A DNA stretch of 64,000 nucleotides. Source: MGBC124762 sp048201935 (lineage in GTDB: Bacteria; Bacillota; Clostridia; Oscillospirales; Oscillospiraceae). Made by a program: the position numbers and the translations under genes. The stretch's first letter is position 1, and each line of letters begins with the position of its first letter. The notes under the pieces were generated by a model that did no database searches, was not told where the DNA came from, and saw only the letters and a list, made by a program, of their open reading frames with translations. This document shows positions 25,003 through 35,464 of this stretch, piece by piece. Location: contig DBFBGR010000001.1 in assembly GCA_048201935.1 (NCBI GenBank), positions 13,299 to 77,298 on the forward strand, given 5' to 3'.

Positions 25003-25397
25003 GCGTCGTCCAACAGGTCTTGGAGGGTGGTGGCGTCCACCACCGCGTCCACCGCCTGGCTCAGCCGCCGCCATAGCGGCAGCGTGGCGCAACGGCCCTG
25101 GCGGGGACAGCCCGCGTCCACGCACTCCACCACCGACAGCGGCCCCTCCTGGGCCCGCAGGATCTCTCCCACGGTGTACTCCGCCGGGTCCTTCGTCAGC
25201 AGATATCCTCCGGCGGCGCCCCGAACGCTCTTTAACAGTCCCGCCCGGATCAACGGCGAGACCAACTGCTCCAGGTACTTTTCCGAGATGTCCTGCCGCT
25301 TTGCCACGTCCCGCAGGACCACGGGCCGGCCCTCTCCCTCGGCGGCCAGGTCCAGCATCAACCGCAGGGCGTAGCGGCCCTTGGTGGATATTTTCAC
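24987..25397 (-). CDS. Rrf2-family transcriptional regulator
   Basis: 136 aa. Winged helix 1-60 (MKISTKGRYALRLMLDLA, SEKYLEQLVSPLIRAGLLKSVRGAAGGYLL). Three cysteines lie in the IscR-type position (VECVDAGCPRQGRCATLPLW), so it can probably bind an Fe-S cluster or sense redox state; CymR lacks these. It has its own promoter (25433-25461) and terminator, so it is monocistronic. No isc/suf or cysteine genes are next to it, so its targets are unknown. Confidence 0.88.
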   Translation of the reverse strand: MKISTKGRYALRLMLDLAAEGEGRPVVLRDVAKRQDISEKYLEQLVSPLIRAGLLKSVRGAAGGYLLTKDPAEYTVGEILRAQEGPLSVVECVDAGCPRQGRCATLPLWRRLSQAVDAVVDATTLQDLLDDAVDRA

Positions 25398-25432
25398 GCC
25401 GCGCTCCCCTCTTCCTCAAAAAGATAGAACTG

Positions 25433-25461
25433 AATATACCATAATCTCCCTAGGATTTCAA
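25433..25461 (-). promoter_or_regulatory. SigA-type promoter for the Rrf2 gene
   Basis: TTGAAA (25456-25461), 17 bp, TATATT (25433-25438). The spacer holds TCCTAGGGA, a near-palindrome that could be an autoregulatory site. Confidence 0.55.
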
Positions 25462-25468
25462 GGGTTTT

Positions 25469-25849
25469 TTACAGCAGATTCTCCACGCTGGGCCGCTCCA
25501 TCTCCCCCAGCAAGGCCAGCCGCTCCATGAGCCGGGCGTTGGAGGCGGAGTACTCTCCCCGCTCCTGGTGCTGGATGAACTCCATGGTCTCGGCAAAGCC
25601 CACGCTGACCTCGTCCATCACCTCGTGGTCCAGGGTGATGTGCAACAGGATACTGGCGTTATGCCAGCGGTCCTGAGCCTGACGGGTCAAGACCGCGGCG
25701 TTTTGCCAGTCCTGGCTCTCGGCCAGGTCCTCCGCCCGCTCTAAGGCGGCGGTCAGCTCATCGGTGAGGGCGGTGACGTACCACACGTGCCACAGCGCCA
25801 GCGCCGCCATCAGCACCAGCAGCGCCACCGCCAGCCATCCCCGCTTCAT
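25469..25849 (-). CDS. DUF4363-type membrane-anchored protein
   Basis: 126 aa from the ATG at 25849, which overlaps the stop of the DUF421 gene (ATGA). One N-terminal membrane helix (about 3-22) and an extracytoplasmic helical domain (LTDELTAALERAEDLAESQDWQNAAVLTRQAQDRWHN...) of DUF4363 type. DUF4363 genes commonly follow DUF421 genes in Clostridia. Function is unknown; the promoter suggests forespore expression. Confidence 0.75.
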   Translation of the reverse strand: MKRGWLAVALLVLMAALALWHVWYVTALTDELTAALERAEDLAESQDWQNAAVLTRQAQDRWHNASILLHITLDHEVMDEVSVGFAETMEFIQHQERGEYSASNARLMERLALLGEMERPSVENLL

Positions 25850-26526
25850 CGCCCTCCCTCCTTTTTGGCAAAATACACCTTGCCCTGCTGGTCCACCGAC
25901 AGGGCAAAGACCTCCTTCACGTTCCGGACGTGGTTGGCCTCCAACTGCTTTTGGAGCCACTGGTCGTTGAGGCCCCGGGCCTTCAGGTTCTCCTCCATGA
26001 GCCGTCCGTCGCTGACGATCCAGGTGGCTATACCGCTCTCCTTGGGCCGCAGTCCGGCCTGGGCGGCGGTGAGGGGCATTTCGGCCGCCTTGAGCAGCAC
26101 CGTGAGCTGGCCGTTGGTCTCCAAGATGGCATAGCGCACCGTGCTCAGGTCGGACACCCCCTGGACCCGCAGCTCCTCGGAGAGCTCGTCCAGGGTGAAG
26201 CGGTTCTTCTCCATCTCCTTTTGGCAGAGCTTACCGTTATCCACCACGATGCTGGGCTTGCCGCACAAAATAGAGCGAAAGCGGATGCTACGCATGGTCA
26301 GGATGGAGATGAGCAGGGTGATGCACAGCAGGGTCACGATGGGCACCACCCCGGTGATCAGAGGGATGCCGAAGTCCTGCATGGGCACGGCGGCCAGGTC
26401 GGCGATGAGGAGGGTGAACACAAGCTCGCTGGGCTCCAGCTCCCCCACCTGCCGCTTGCCCATGAGCCGGATGCCCAGGATGATGAGGGCGTATAGTACG
26501 ATGGTACGAAACAGGGCAATGAACAA
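25846..26526 (-). CDS. DUF421 (YetF-like) membrane protein
   Basis: 226 aa. Three N-terminal membrane helices (about 4-22, 34-55, 58-80) and a cytoplasmic domain. Motifs RLMGKRQVGELEPSELVFTLLIADLAAVPMQD and GKPSIVVDNGKLCQKEMEKNRFTLDEL define the DUF421 family. Some members (the 2Duf protein) sit in the spore inner membrane and affect spore resistance. The ATG at 26526 lies 13 nt from the SD; a TTG at 26532 would have ideal spacing. A sigma-G-like promoter (26561-26589) precedes it. Confidence 0.88.
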   Translation of the reverse strand: MFIALFRTIVLYALIILGIRLMGKRQVGELEPSELVFTLLIADLAAVPMQDFGIPLITGVVPIVTLLCITLLISILTMRSIRFRSILCGKPSIVVDNGKLCQKEMEKNRFTLDELSEELRVQGVSDLSTVRYAILETNGQLTVLLKAAEMPLTAAQAGLRPKESGIATWIVSDGRLMEENLKARGLNDQWLQKQLEANHVRNVKEVFALSVDQQGKVYFAKKEGGR

Positions 26527-26560
26527 GGCAGAGCCTCCCTTCCAAAGGGTCTTCCCTGTC

Positions 26561-26589
26561 TAGTGTGGCCCCTTTCCGGCGGTGTATGC
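26561..26589 (-). promoter_or_regulatory. sigma-G-like promoter before the DUF421-DUF4363 pair
   Basis: Minus strand: GCATA (26585-26589), 17 bp, CACACTA (26561-26567). Elements and spacing are the same as at 38906-38934. The start codon lies 34 nt downstream of the -10. Confidence 0.5.
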
Positions 26590-26622
26590 GTCTTGTTCGG
26601 CACTGCGCTTGGCATAATAGAT

Positions 26623-26664
26623 CACCCCATTTGTCAGACAGCATACGCTCTGACAAATGGGGTG
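26623..26664. repeat. perfect 16-bp inverted repeat with 10-nt loop
   Basis: CACCCCATTTGTCAGA (26623-26638) and its exact complement (26649-26664), loop CAGCATACGC. There is no T-tract on either side, so it is not a standard terminator. It lies between the LRR gene's terminator and the DUF421 promoter. Confidence 0.8.
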
Positions 26665-26671
26665 CAGTTCA

Positions 26672-26699
26672 CAAAAGCCGCCGCTTTTTCGCGCGGCGA
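26672..26699 (-). terminator. terminator after the LRR gene
   Basis: Minus strand: CGCCGC-GCGAAAAA-GCGGCG followed by GCTTTTG, a few nt past the stop at 26704. Confidence 0.65.
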
Positions 26700-26703
26700 G
26701 AGC

Positions 26704-28008
26704 TTACGCGTCAACAGGAGCCGCCGGACACTGGGGCGTCAAAGCACCGTCCAGCCAGATGAATTTCAGCTGGCTGGCATCCTGAGACACCACGGCGGAG
26801 AGCCGCTGCGCCGTCAGGATCCGTAGGCCGATGAAGCTCCCCTGCTCGTCAAACTCCGCCACCATCACCCGGTGCTCCGCGGGGATGGCGTCGGCGGGGA
26901 CGCTGACCGTCCCGCTGGCGCGGTCCAAGCTCCACGTCACCTGAACGCCGTCGTTGCTCTCCAGCGTACCGTCGGTCCGCGCGTAGTGGTAGGTGGCGTT
27001 TTCCAGCGCGGGATCGCCGCCGTAAATGGTCACCCGCTCGTCCCACTGGGCCTGGCTGCCGGCGAAGTAGACATCGGTGAGGCTGTCACAGTGGGCAAAG
27101 GCGCCGCCGGAAATGGAAAGCTTCGCGCGCTCGCCCTCCGGGCAAGGCAGCGTGACGCTCTTCAGCCCGGCGCAGTGATAGAAGGCATCATAGCCGATCC
27201 TCTGCACGCTGTCGGGCACCACCACCTCGGTCACGTCGGTGCGGCCGGTAAAGGCGTGAGCGCCGATCTCCGTCACGCCGTCGGGGATGACCACCTTGCC
27301 GCCGGGGCCGTTATAGCGCTCCAGCGTGGTGCTGTCATAGCCGCTGGCGCCCATGGAGAAGTCGTCTCCCCCCTCAACGGGGTCGTTGCGCGTTGACCAC
27401 TTCAGGGCAACATAGCCCTCTTCGAGATAGCCATAGTTGATGTAAATGAGGGAATAGGTCTCCCCGGCCATCAAATAGTAATCGTATTCCCTCCAGTTTT
27501 CCCGGGAGACAGGGACCTCTTCACCTACTACGCCATTCCCCAGAAACGCCACGCTGGGGTTTCTGCGGCCAGAATACCAACCGCTGGTCTCCGGCGTGAC
27601 CGTCATCCCCTTGTAGCCACCCTCAACGAAGTAGAACGTTTTCCCTATGTCCGTTTGGGTAAAAGTCACCTTCTGTGGAGACTGGAAGGACACCGTGCCC
27701 TCCTTAACGTTGGCGCTCATTTTGACAGTGGTATCAGCGGGAATGTAATACAGCGCATTCCAATAGGTCTGGTCCGGGTCGTGGCAACCGCTGGCATACT
27801 TCGTGAGCTTTACGCTGTCATCCACAGGGTAAACGCTCAAGTTATAGCAGCTTGCCACGCTGTGGGAGTAAAAGCAATAAAACCCCGCTTCCTCTATATG
27901 GATCTCCTTGTCGCTCTCTACGGTCACCCCCATCGCATACGCGGTGGGGCACAGCAGGCTCACCGCCAGCACCAGCGCCAAATTCAGCGCCACCAGCTTT
28001 TTTCTCAT
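26704..28008 (-). CDS. secreted BspA-like leucine-rich-repeat protein
   Basis: 434 aa from the ATG at 28008 (SD GGAGGG, 7 nt). Signal peptide MRKKLVALNLALVLAVSLLCPTAYA. Residues 27-215 form a beta-rich domain with no recognised family. The LRR_5/BspA segment (about 235-330: VVIPDGVTEIGAHAFTGRTDVTEVVVPDSVQRIGYDAFYHCAGLKSVTLP, and ISGGAFAHCDSLTDVYFAG) follows. The C-terminal 45-residue tail (EHRVMVAEFDEQGSFIGLR...LKFIWLDG) is related to the tail of the two paralogues at 9734 and 11040. Exported surface protein, ligand unknown. Confidence 0.78.
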   Translation of the reverse strand: MRKKLVALNLALVLAVSLLCPTAYAMGVTVESDKEIHIEEAGFYCFYSHSVASCYNLSVYPVDDSVKLTKYASGCHDPDQTYWNALYYIPADTTVKMSANVKEGTVSFQSPQKVTFTQTDIGKTFYFVEGGYKGMTVTPETSGWYSGRRNPSVAFLGNGVVGEEVPVSRENWREYDYYLMAGETYSLIYINYGYLEEGYVALKWSTRNDPVEGGDDFSMGASGYDSTTLERYNGPGGKVVIPDGVTEIGAHAFTGRTDVTEVVVPDSVQRIGYDAFYHCAGLKSVTLPCPEGERAKLSISGGAFAHCDSLTDVYFAGSQAQWDERVTIYGGDPALENATYHYARTDGTLESNDGVQVTWSLDRASGTVSVPADAIPAEHRVMVAEFDEQGSFIGLRILTAQRLSAVVSQDASQLKFIWLDGALTPQCPAAPVDA

Positions 28009-28041
28009 ATCCATCCCTCCAACGGATGTCCGCTTGGCCAA

Positions 28042-28070
28042 ATTATACCACAGAAGGCGGCCTATGGCAA
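28042..28070 (-). promoter_or_regulatory. promoter of the LRR gene
   Basis: TTGCCA (28065-28070), 17 bp, TATAAT (28042-28047) on the minus strand; 33 nt before the ATG. Confidence 0.7.
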
Positions 28071-28104
28071 GCCGGCGTTTTTTGCAAATTTCCAAAAATA
28101 ACAG

Positions 28105-28133
28105 TTGCCATGCGCCCAAACTTAGTGTATAAT
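28105..28133 (+). promoter_or_regulatory. promoter of the EF-G paralogue
   Basis: TTGCCA (28105-28110), 17 bp, TATAAT (28128-28133). It diverges from the LRR promoter 35 bp away; both use the same -35 hexamer. Confidence 0.7.
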
Positions 28134-28185
28134 GACCAATAGCTGGTCCCAATATATCCCACATGAACACGAAGGAGCGAGGCAC

Positions 28186-30261
<2,076 letters not shown>

Positions 30262-30269
30262 ACGATCAT

Positions 30270-30310
30270 AAAACAAGGCCCTCTGCCACCTGGCAGAGGG
30301 CCTTGTTTTG
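30270..30310 (+). terminator. bidirectional terminator between the EF-G paralogue and argF
   Basis: CAAGGCCCTCTGCCA/TGGCAGAGGGCCTTG with TTTTG on the plus side and TTTTATGA on the minus side; convergent genes end on both sides. Confidence 0.88.
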
Positions 30311-30325
30311 CTTCCTGCAACGCGC

Positions 30326-31240
30326 TTACTGCTCCCCCATCAAGAGGGCCATGACGGCCTTTTGGGCGTGGAGGCGGTTTTCGGCCTCCTCGAAGATCTC
30401 GTCGGCGTGGGCCTCGAAGACCGAGGCGGTGATCTCCTCTTCCCGGTGGGCGGGCAGGCAGTGCTGGACCATGCAGCCGGGGTTGGCCAGCTTCATCAGC
30501 TCGTCGTTGATCTGGTACACGCCGGCGAAGGACTTCTCCCGCTTGGCCTTCTCCTCCTCCTGGCCCATGGAGGCCCACACGTCGGTGACCAGCACGTCGG
30601 CGTTCTGGGCGGCTTCCTTGGGGTCGCGGCAGAGCTGGAAGTCCGAACCGAAGTCCTTGGCAAAGGCCAGCACCTTGGGGTCGGGGTCGTAGCCCTCGGG
30701 GCAGGCCACGGCGGCCTTCATGCCGCACTTCAGCGCGCCCACGATGAGGGAGTTTGCCATGTTGTTGCCGTCGCCGATGAAGGTGAGCTTCAGCCCCTCC
30801 AGCCGGGTCATCTTCTCCCGGACGGTCATCAAGTCGGCCAGCACCTGGCAGGGGTGGGCGAAGTCGGTGAGGCCGTTGATGACGGGGATATCGGCGTACT
30901 GGGCCAGGGTCTCCACCTCATCCTGGCCGTAGGTGCGGATCATGATGCCGTCGCAGTAGCGGCTGAGCACCCGGGCGGTGTCCTCGATGGGCTCGCCCCG
31001 GCCGATCTGGCTCTCCTTGCCCGAGAGGAACAACGCGTGGCCGCCCAGTTGGTACATCCCGGTCTCAAAGGACACCCGGGTGCGGGTGGAGTTCTTCTCG
31101 AAGATCATGGCCAGGGTCTTGCCCGCCAAAACTTGGTGGGGGATGCCATGCTTCAGGCTGTACTTCACCTGGTCGGCGGTATCCAAAATGCGCAAAATGT
31201 CCTCCCGGGACAGGTCCATCAGCTTCAAAAGGTCTTTCAT
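30326..31240 (-). CDS. argF: ornithine carbamoyltransferase
   Basis: 304 aa from the ATG at 31240 (SD GGAAGGAG). Makes citrulline from ornithine and carbamoyl phosphate. Carbamoyl-phosphate loop STRTRVSFE (51-59), HPCQVLADLMT (129-139), GDGNNMANSLI, and the ornithine loop HCLPAHREEEI with Cys261. Last gene of the arginine operon; the start is 3 nt from the argD stop. A terminator follows. Confidence 0.96.
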   Translation of the reverse strand: MKDLLKLMDLSREDILRILDTADQVKYSLKHGIPHQVLAGKTLAMIFEKNSTRTRVSFETGMYQLGGHALFLSGKESQIGRGEPIEDTARVLSRYCDGIMIRTYGQDEVETLAQYADIPVINGLTDFAHPCQVLADLMTVREKMTRLEGLKLTFIGDGNNMANSLIVGALKCGMKAAVACPEGYDPDPKVLAFAKDFGSDFQLCRDPKEAAQNADVLVTDVWASMGQEEEKAKREKSFAGVYQINDELMKLANPGCMVQHCLPAHREEEITASVFEAHADEIFEEAENRLHAQKAVMALLMGEQ

Positions 31241-31242
31241 GC

Positions 31243-32436
<1,194 letters not shown>

Positions 32437-32442
32437 CTCGGT

Positions 32443-33297
32443 TTAGAGTATCATGGTGCCCACGCCGGCATCCGACAAAATTTCAATGAGGATGGAGTGG
32501 GGAATACGCCCGTCCAGGATATAGGCCCGCCGGACCCCGGAGCGGACGGCTTCAACGCAGCAGTCCACCTTGGGGATCATGCCTCCCTGGATGACCCCGT
32601 CCTTCACCAGGCCCGGCACGTCGGAGAGGTGGACCACCGGGAGCAGGGTCTCCTCGTCGTGGGGATCGCGCAAAAGGCCCCGCACGTCGGTGAGCAAAAT
32701 GAGCTTTTCCGCCCCCAGGGCAATGGCCAGCTTGGCGGCGGCGGTATCGGCGTTGATGTTGTAGGCGGTCTCGCCGTCGGTACCCTGGGCCACGGTGGAC
32801 ACCACCGGGATGTACCCGGCGTTCAGCGCGTCCTCCACTGGCCGGGGGTCCACCTGGACGATCTCGCCCACCAAACCGTAGCGCTCGTCCAGCTTCCGGG
32901 CCTGGAACAGTCCGCCGTCCATGCCGCACAGGCCGATGGCCCGGCCACCGGTGCGGTTGAGGATGGCCACCAGGTCCTTATTCACCTTGCCGCAGAGGAC
33001 CTGCTGGACCACGTCCATGGTCTCGCCGTCGGTGTAGCGAAGGCCGTCCACGAATTTGGACTCCTTGCCGATCTTCTTGAGCATGGCGGAGATCTCCGGC
33101 CCGCCGCCGTGGACCACCACCACCCGAATGCCGATGAGGCGCAGGAGGATGATGTCGGAGATGACGGCGGCGCGCAGTTCCTCGGAGACCATAGCGTTGC
33201 CGCCGTATTTCACCACCACCGTCTTGCCGGTGTAGCTCTGGATGTAGGGCAGGGCCTCGATGAGCACCTGGGCCCGGTCGGAATAGGAAAAAGACAT
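32443..33297 (-). CDS. argB: acetylglutamate kinase
   Basis: 284 aa from the ATG at 33297 (SD AGGTGG); a GTG three codons upstream is within the SD. Amino-acid kinase fold: KTVVVKYGGNAM, VVVHGGGPEIS, GLCGMDGGLF, NINADTAAAKLAIALGAEKLILLTDVRGL, and MIPKVDCCVEAV. Phosphorylates N-acetylglutamate. The N-terminal helix before the kinase core is of the type that allows arginine feedback inhibition in hexameric enzymes. Confidence 0.95.
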   Translation of the reverse strand: MSFSYSDRAQVLIEALPYIQSYTGKTVVVKYGGNAMVSEELRAAVISDIILLRLIGIRVVVVHGGGPEISAMLKKIGKESKFVDGLRYTDGETMDVVQQVLCGKVNKDLVAILNRTGGRAIGLCGMDGGLFQARKLDERYGLVGEIVQVDPRPVEDALNAGYIPVVSTVAQGTDGETAYNINADTAAAKLAIALGAEKLILLTDVRGLLRDPHDEETLLPVVHLSDVPGLVKDGVIQGGMIPKVDCCVEAVRSGVRRAYILDGRIPHSILIEILSDAGVGTMIL

Positions 33298-33309
33298 TGG
33301 GTCCACCTC

Positions 33310-34536
33310 TTAAGTTCGATAGTCTCCGTTAATTTTCACGTAATCGTAGGTCAGGTCGCAGCCCCAGCAGGTGGCCTGGGCGTCTCCCTCGTGGAGGTCC
33401 ACCTTGATGATGACCTCGTCCTGGGTCAGGATGTCCTTGGCCTTGTCCTCGTCAAAGGAAAGGCCCGCGCCGTCCCGGCACACGGCGATCTCCCCGGCGC
33501 TGGAGGCAAAGGAAACATCCACAAATTCAGGCCGGAAGGGGGCCTTAGAGTAGCCCATGGCGCAGATGACCCGGCCCCAGTTAGCGTCCGCGCCGTACAT
33601 GGCGGCCTTCACCAAGCTAGAGCCCACCACCGCCTTGGCCAGGCGCTCGGCGGTCTCCTCGTTGCGGGCGTCGGTGACGGTGCAGGTCACCAGGCGGCTG
33701 GCTCCCTCGCCGTCCCCGGCGATGGCCCGGGCCAGGTGGGTGCAAAGCTCCATCAACGCGGTCTGGAAGGTCTCGAAGCTCTCATCCTCCCATTCGATCT
33801 GCTCGTTGTCCGCCATGCCGTTGGCCAACACGGCGCACATATCGTTGGTGGAGGTGTCGCCGTCCACGGTGACCCGGTTGAAGGTCCGCTTGGTGACGGT
33901 GTGGAGGGCCTCTTGGAGCATGTCGCTTGTGATGGCGCAGTCGGTGGTGACAAAGCACAGCATGGTGCCCATGTTGGGGTGGATCATGCCGCTTCCCTTG
34001 GCGATGGCCCCCATGTGGACGGCCTTGCCGCCGATGGTAAACTCCACCGCCGCCTCCTTCTTCACCGTGTCGGTGGTCATGATGGCCCGGGCGGCGGCGT
34101 CCGAGCCGGCGGCGTCCGCCTTCAGCTCCTTCACCAAGCCCGGCAGGCCCGCCTGGATGGGGGCTAAGTTGATGTCCACGCCGATGACGCCAGTGGAGGC
34201 CACGATAAAGTCCTGGGGCTTCAGGCCCGTGGCGGTGGCCGCCATGGCGCACATCTCCAGGGCGTTGTCGTGGCTCCTGGGGGCGCAGGCGTTGGCGTTG
34301 CCGGAGTTGGCGATAACGCCCCGGCACACCCCCTCCTCCAGATGCTCCATGGTGATGTAGAGGGGCGCGGCCTTGACCCGGTTGGTGGTGTAGACCGCCG
34401 CGGCGGCGCACTCCTTTTCCGATAAGATCAGCGCCAGGTCCCGCTTGGCGGGGTCGCTGCCCGCCTTCACACCGCAGTGCACGCCCCCGGCGGTAAAGCC
34501 CTTGGCGGCGCACACGCCGCCGTCGATGAATTTCAT
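33310..34536 (-). CDS. argJ: bifunctional glutamate N-acetyltransferase/amino-acid acetyltransferase
   Basis: 408 aa from the ATG at 34536 (SD AAGGAGG). ArgJ self-cleaves before a Thr that becomes the nucleophile: MIHPNMGTMLCFVTTDCAI carries that Gly-Thr site. AKGSGMIHPN, VDGDTSTNDMC and the C-terminal GCDLTYDYVKIN are conserved. It recycles acetyl groups from N-acetylornithine to glutamate, which explains the absence of argA and argE here. Confidence 0.95.
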   Translation of the reverse strand: MKFIDGGVCAAKGFTAGGVHCGVKAGSDPAKRDLALILSEKECAAAAVYTTNRVKAAPLYITMEHLEEGVCRGVIANSGNANACAPRSHDNALEMCAMAATATGLKPQDFIVASTGVIGVDINLAPIQAGLPGLVKELKADAAGSDAAARAIMTTDTVKKEAAVEFTIGGKAVHMGAIAKGSGMIHPNMGTMLCFVTTDCAITSDMLQEALHTVTKRTFNRVTVDGDTSTNDMCAVLANGMADNEQIEWEDESFETFQTALMELCTHLARAIAGDGEGASRLVTCTVTDARNEETAERLAKAVVGSSLVKAAMYGADANWGRVICAMGYSKAPFRPEFVDVSFASSAGEIAVCRDGAGLSFDEDKAKDILTQDEVIIKVDLHEGDAQATCWGCDLTYDYVKINGDYRT

Positions 34537-34549
34537 AGTGCCTCCTCCT

Positions 34550-35464
34550 TTACAGAGCCAGCCCGGCATACTCCGGGAAGCCCAGCATGATGTTCATATT
34601 CTGTACCGCGGCCCCGGCGGCTCCCTTGCCCAGGTTGTCCAGCCGGGCGATGGCCAGGGTCTGGCCCTCCCTGCCGGAGACGAAGATCTCCAGGTCGTCC
34701 TTCCCCGCACGGTCATTGGCTCCCAAAAAGCCGCTTTCGGGCAAAGGCGTGACGGTGATAAGCCGCTCGCCCTGGTAATAGGCTCGGTAGCACGCCTCCG
34801 CCGTCTGGGGGGATACGTTGTGAAGGGGCAGGCACACCGCCATGCCCTGGGGGAAGTCGCAGATGATGGGGCAGAAGATGGGCGGCTTGGCCAGTCCACC
34901 CTCCTGGACCATCTCGGGGATGTGCTTGTGGCTAAGTCCCAGGGCGTAGTGCCGGGGGCTGTCCAGCTCGGCGGCCCGGTCCGGGGCTTCATACTGGGCG
35001 ATGGCCTTGTTGCCGCCGCCAGTATAGCCCGAAAGGGCGTGGATGGTCACGTCCGCGTCCCTCGCCAGCAGTCCCGCGTCGGTCAAGGGCCGTAGCAGGG
35101 CAATGGCCCCGGTGGCGTAGCAGCCGGGGTTTGCCACCCTGGGCGCCGCTTGGATGCACTCTCTGCGACCGTGGAGCTCAGGCAGGCCGTAGACCCAGCC
35201 CTGGGCGGTACGGTGAGCGGTGGAGGCGTCGATGATCCGGGTGCCGGTGCCCTCCGCCAGGCTTGCGGCCTCCCGGGCCGCGTCATCGGGCAGGCAGAAA
35301 AAGGTCAGATCGGCCTCCTTCATCATCTCCCGCCGGGCCTGGGGGTCCTTGCGCCGCTCCGGGTCGATGGTCAGCAGCGTCAGGTCCTCCCTGCCACGCA
35401 GCCGGTCATAGATCTGCAGGCCGGTGGTCCCAGCCTGGCCGTCGATGTATACCTTAGGCTTCAA
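34550..35464 (-). CDS. argC: N-acetyl-gamma-glutamyl-phosphate reductase, short (type 2) form
   Basis: 304 aa. VYIDGQAGTTGLQIYDRL at the N-terminus, catalytic Cys in ANPGCYATGAI, and HALSGYTGGGNKAI. The about 300-residue length and GQAGTTG start define the type 2 ArgC; most Firmicutes carry the longer type 1 (about 345 aa). Reduces acetylglutamyl phosphate to the semialdehyde. Overlaps the end of argH by 11 nt. Confidence 0.93.
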   Translation of the reverse strand: MKPKVYIDGQAGTTGLQIYDRLRGREDLTLLTIDPERRKDPQARREMMKEADLTFFCLPDDAAREAASLAEGTGTRIIDASTAHRTAQGWVYGLPELHGRRECIQAAPRVANPGCYATGAIALLRPLTDAGLLARDADVTIHALSGYTGGGNKAIAQYEAPDRAAELDSPRHYALGLSHKHIPEMVQEGGLAKPPIFCPIICDFPQGMAVCLPLHNVSPQTAEACYRAYYQGERLITVTPLPESGFLGANDRAGKDDLEIFVSGREGQTLAIARLDNLGKGAAGAAVQNMNIMLGFPEYAGLAL

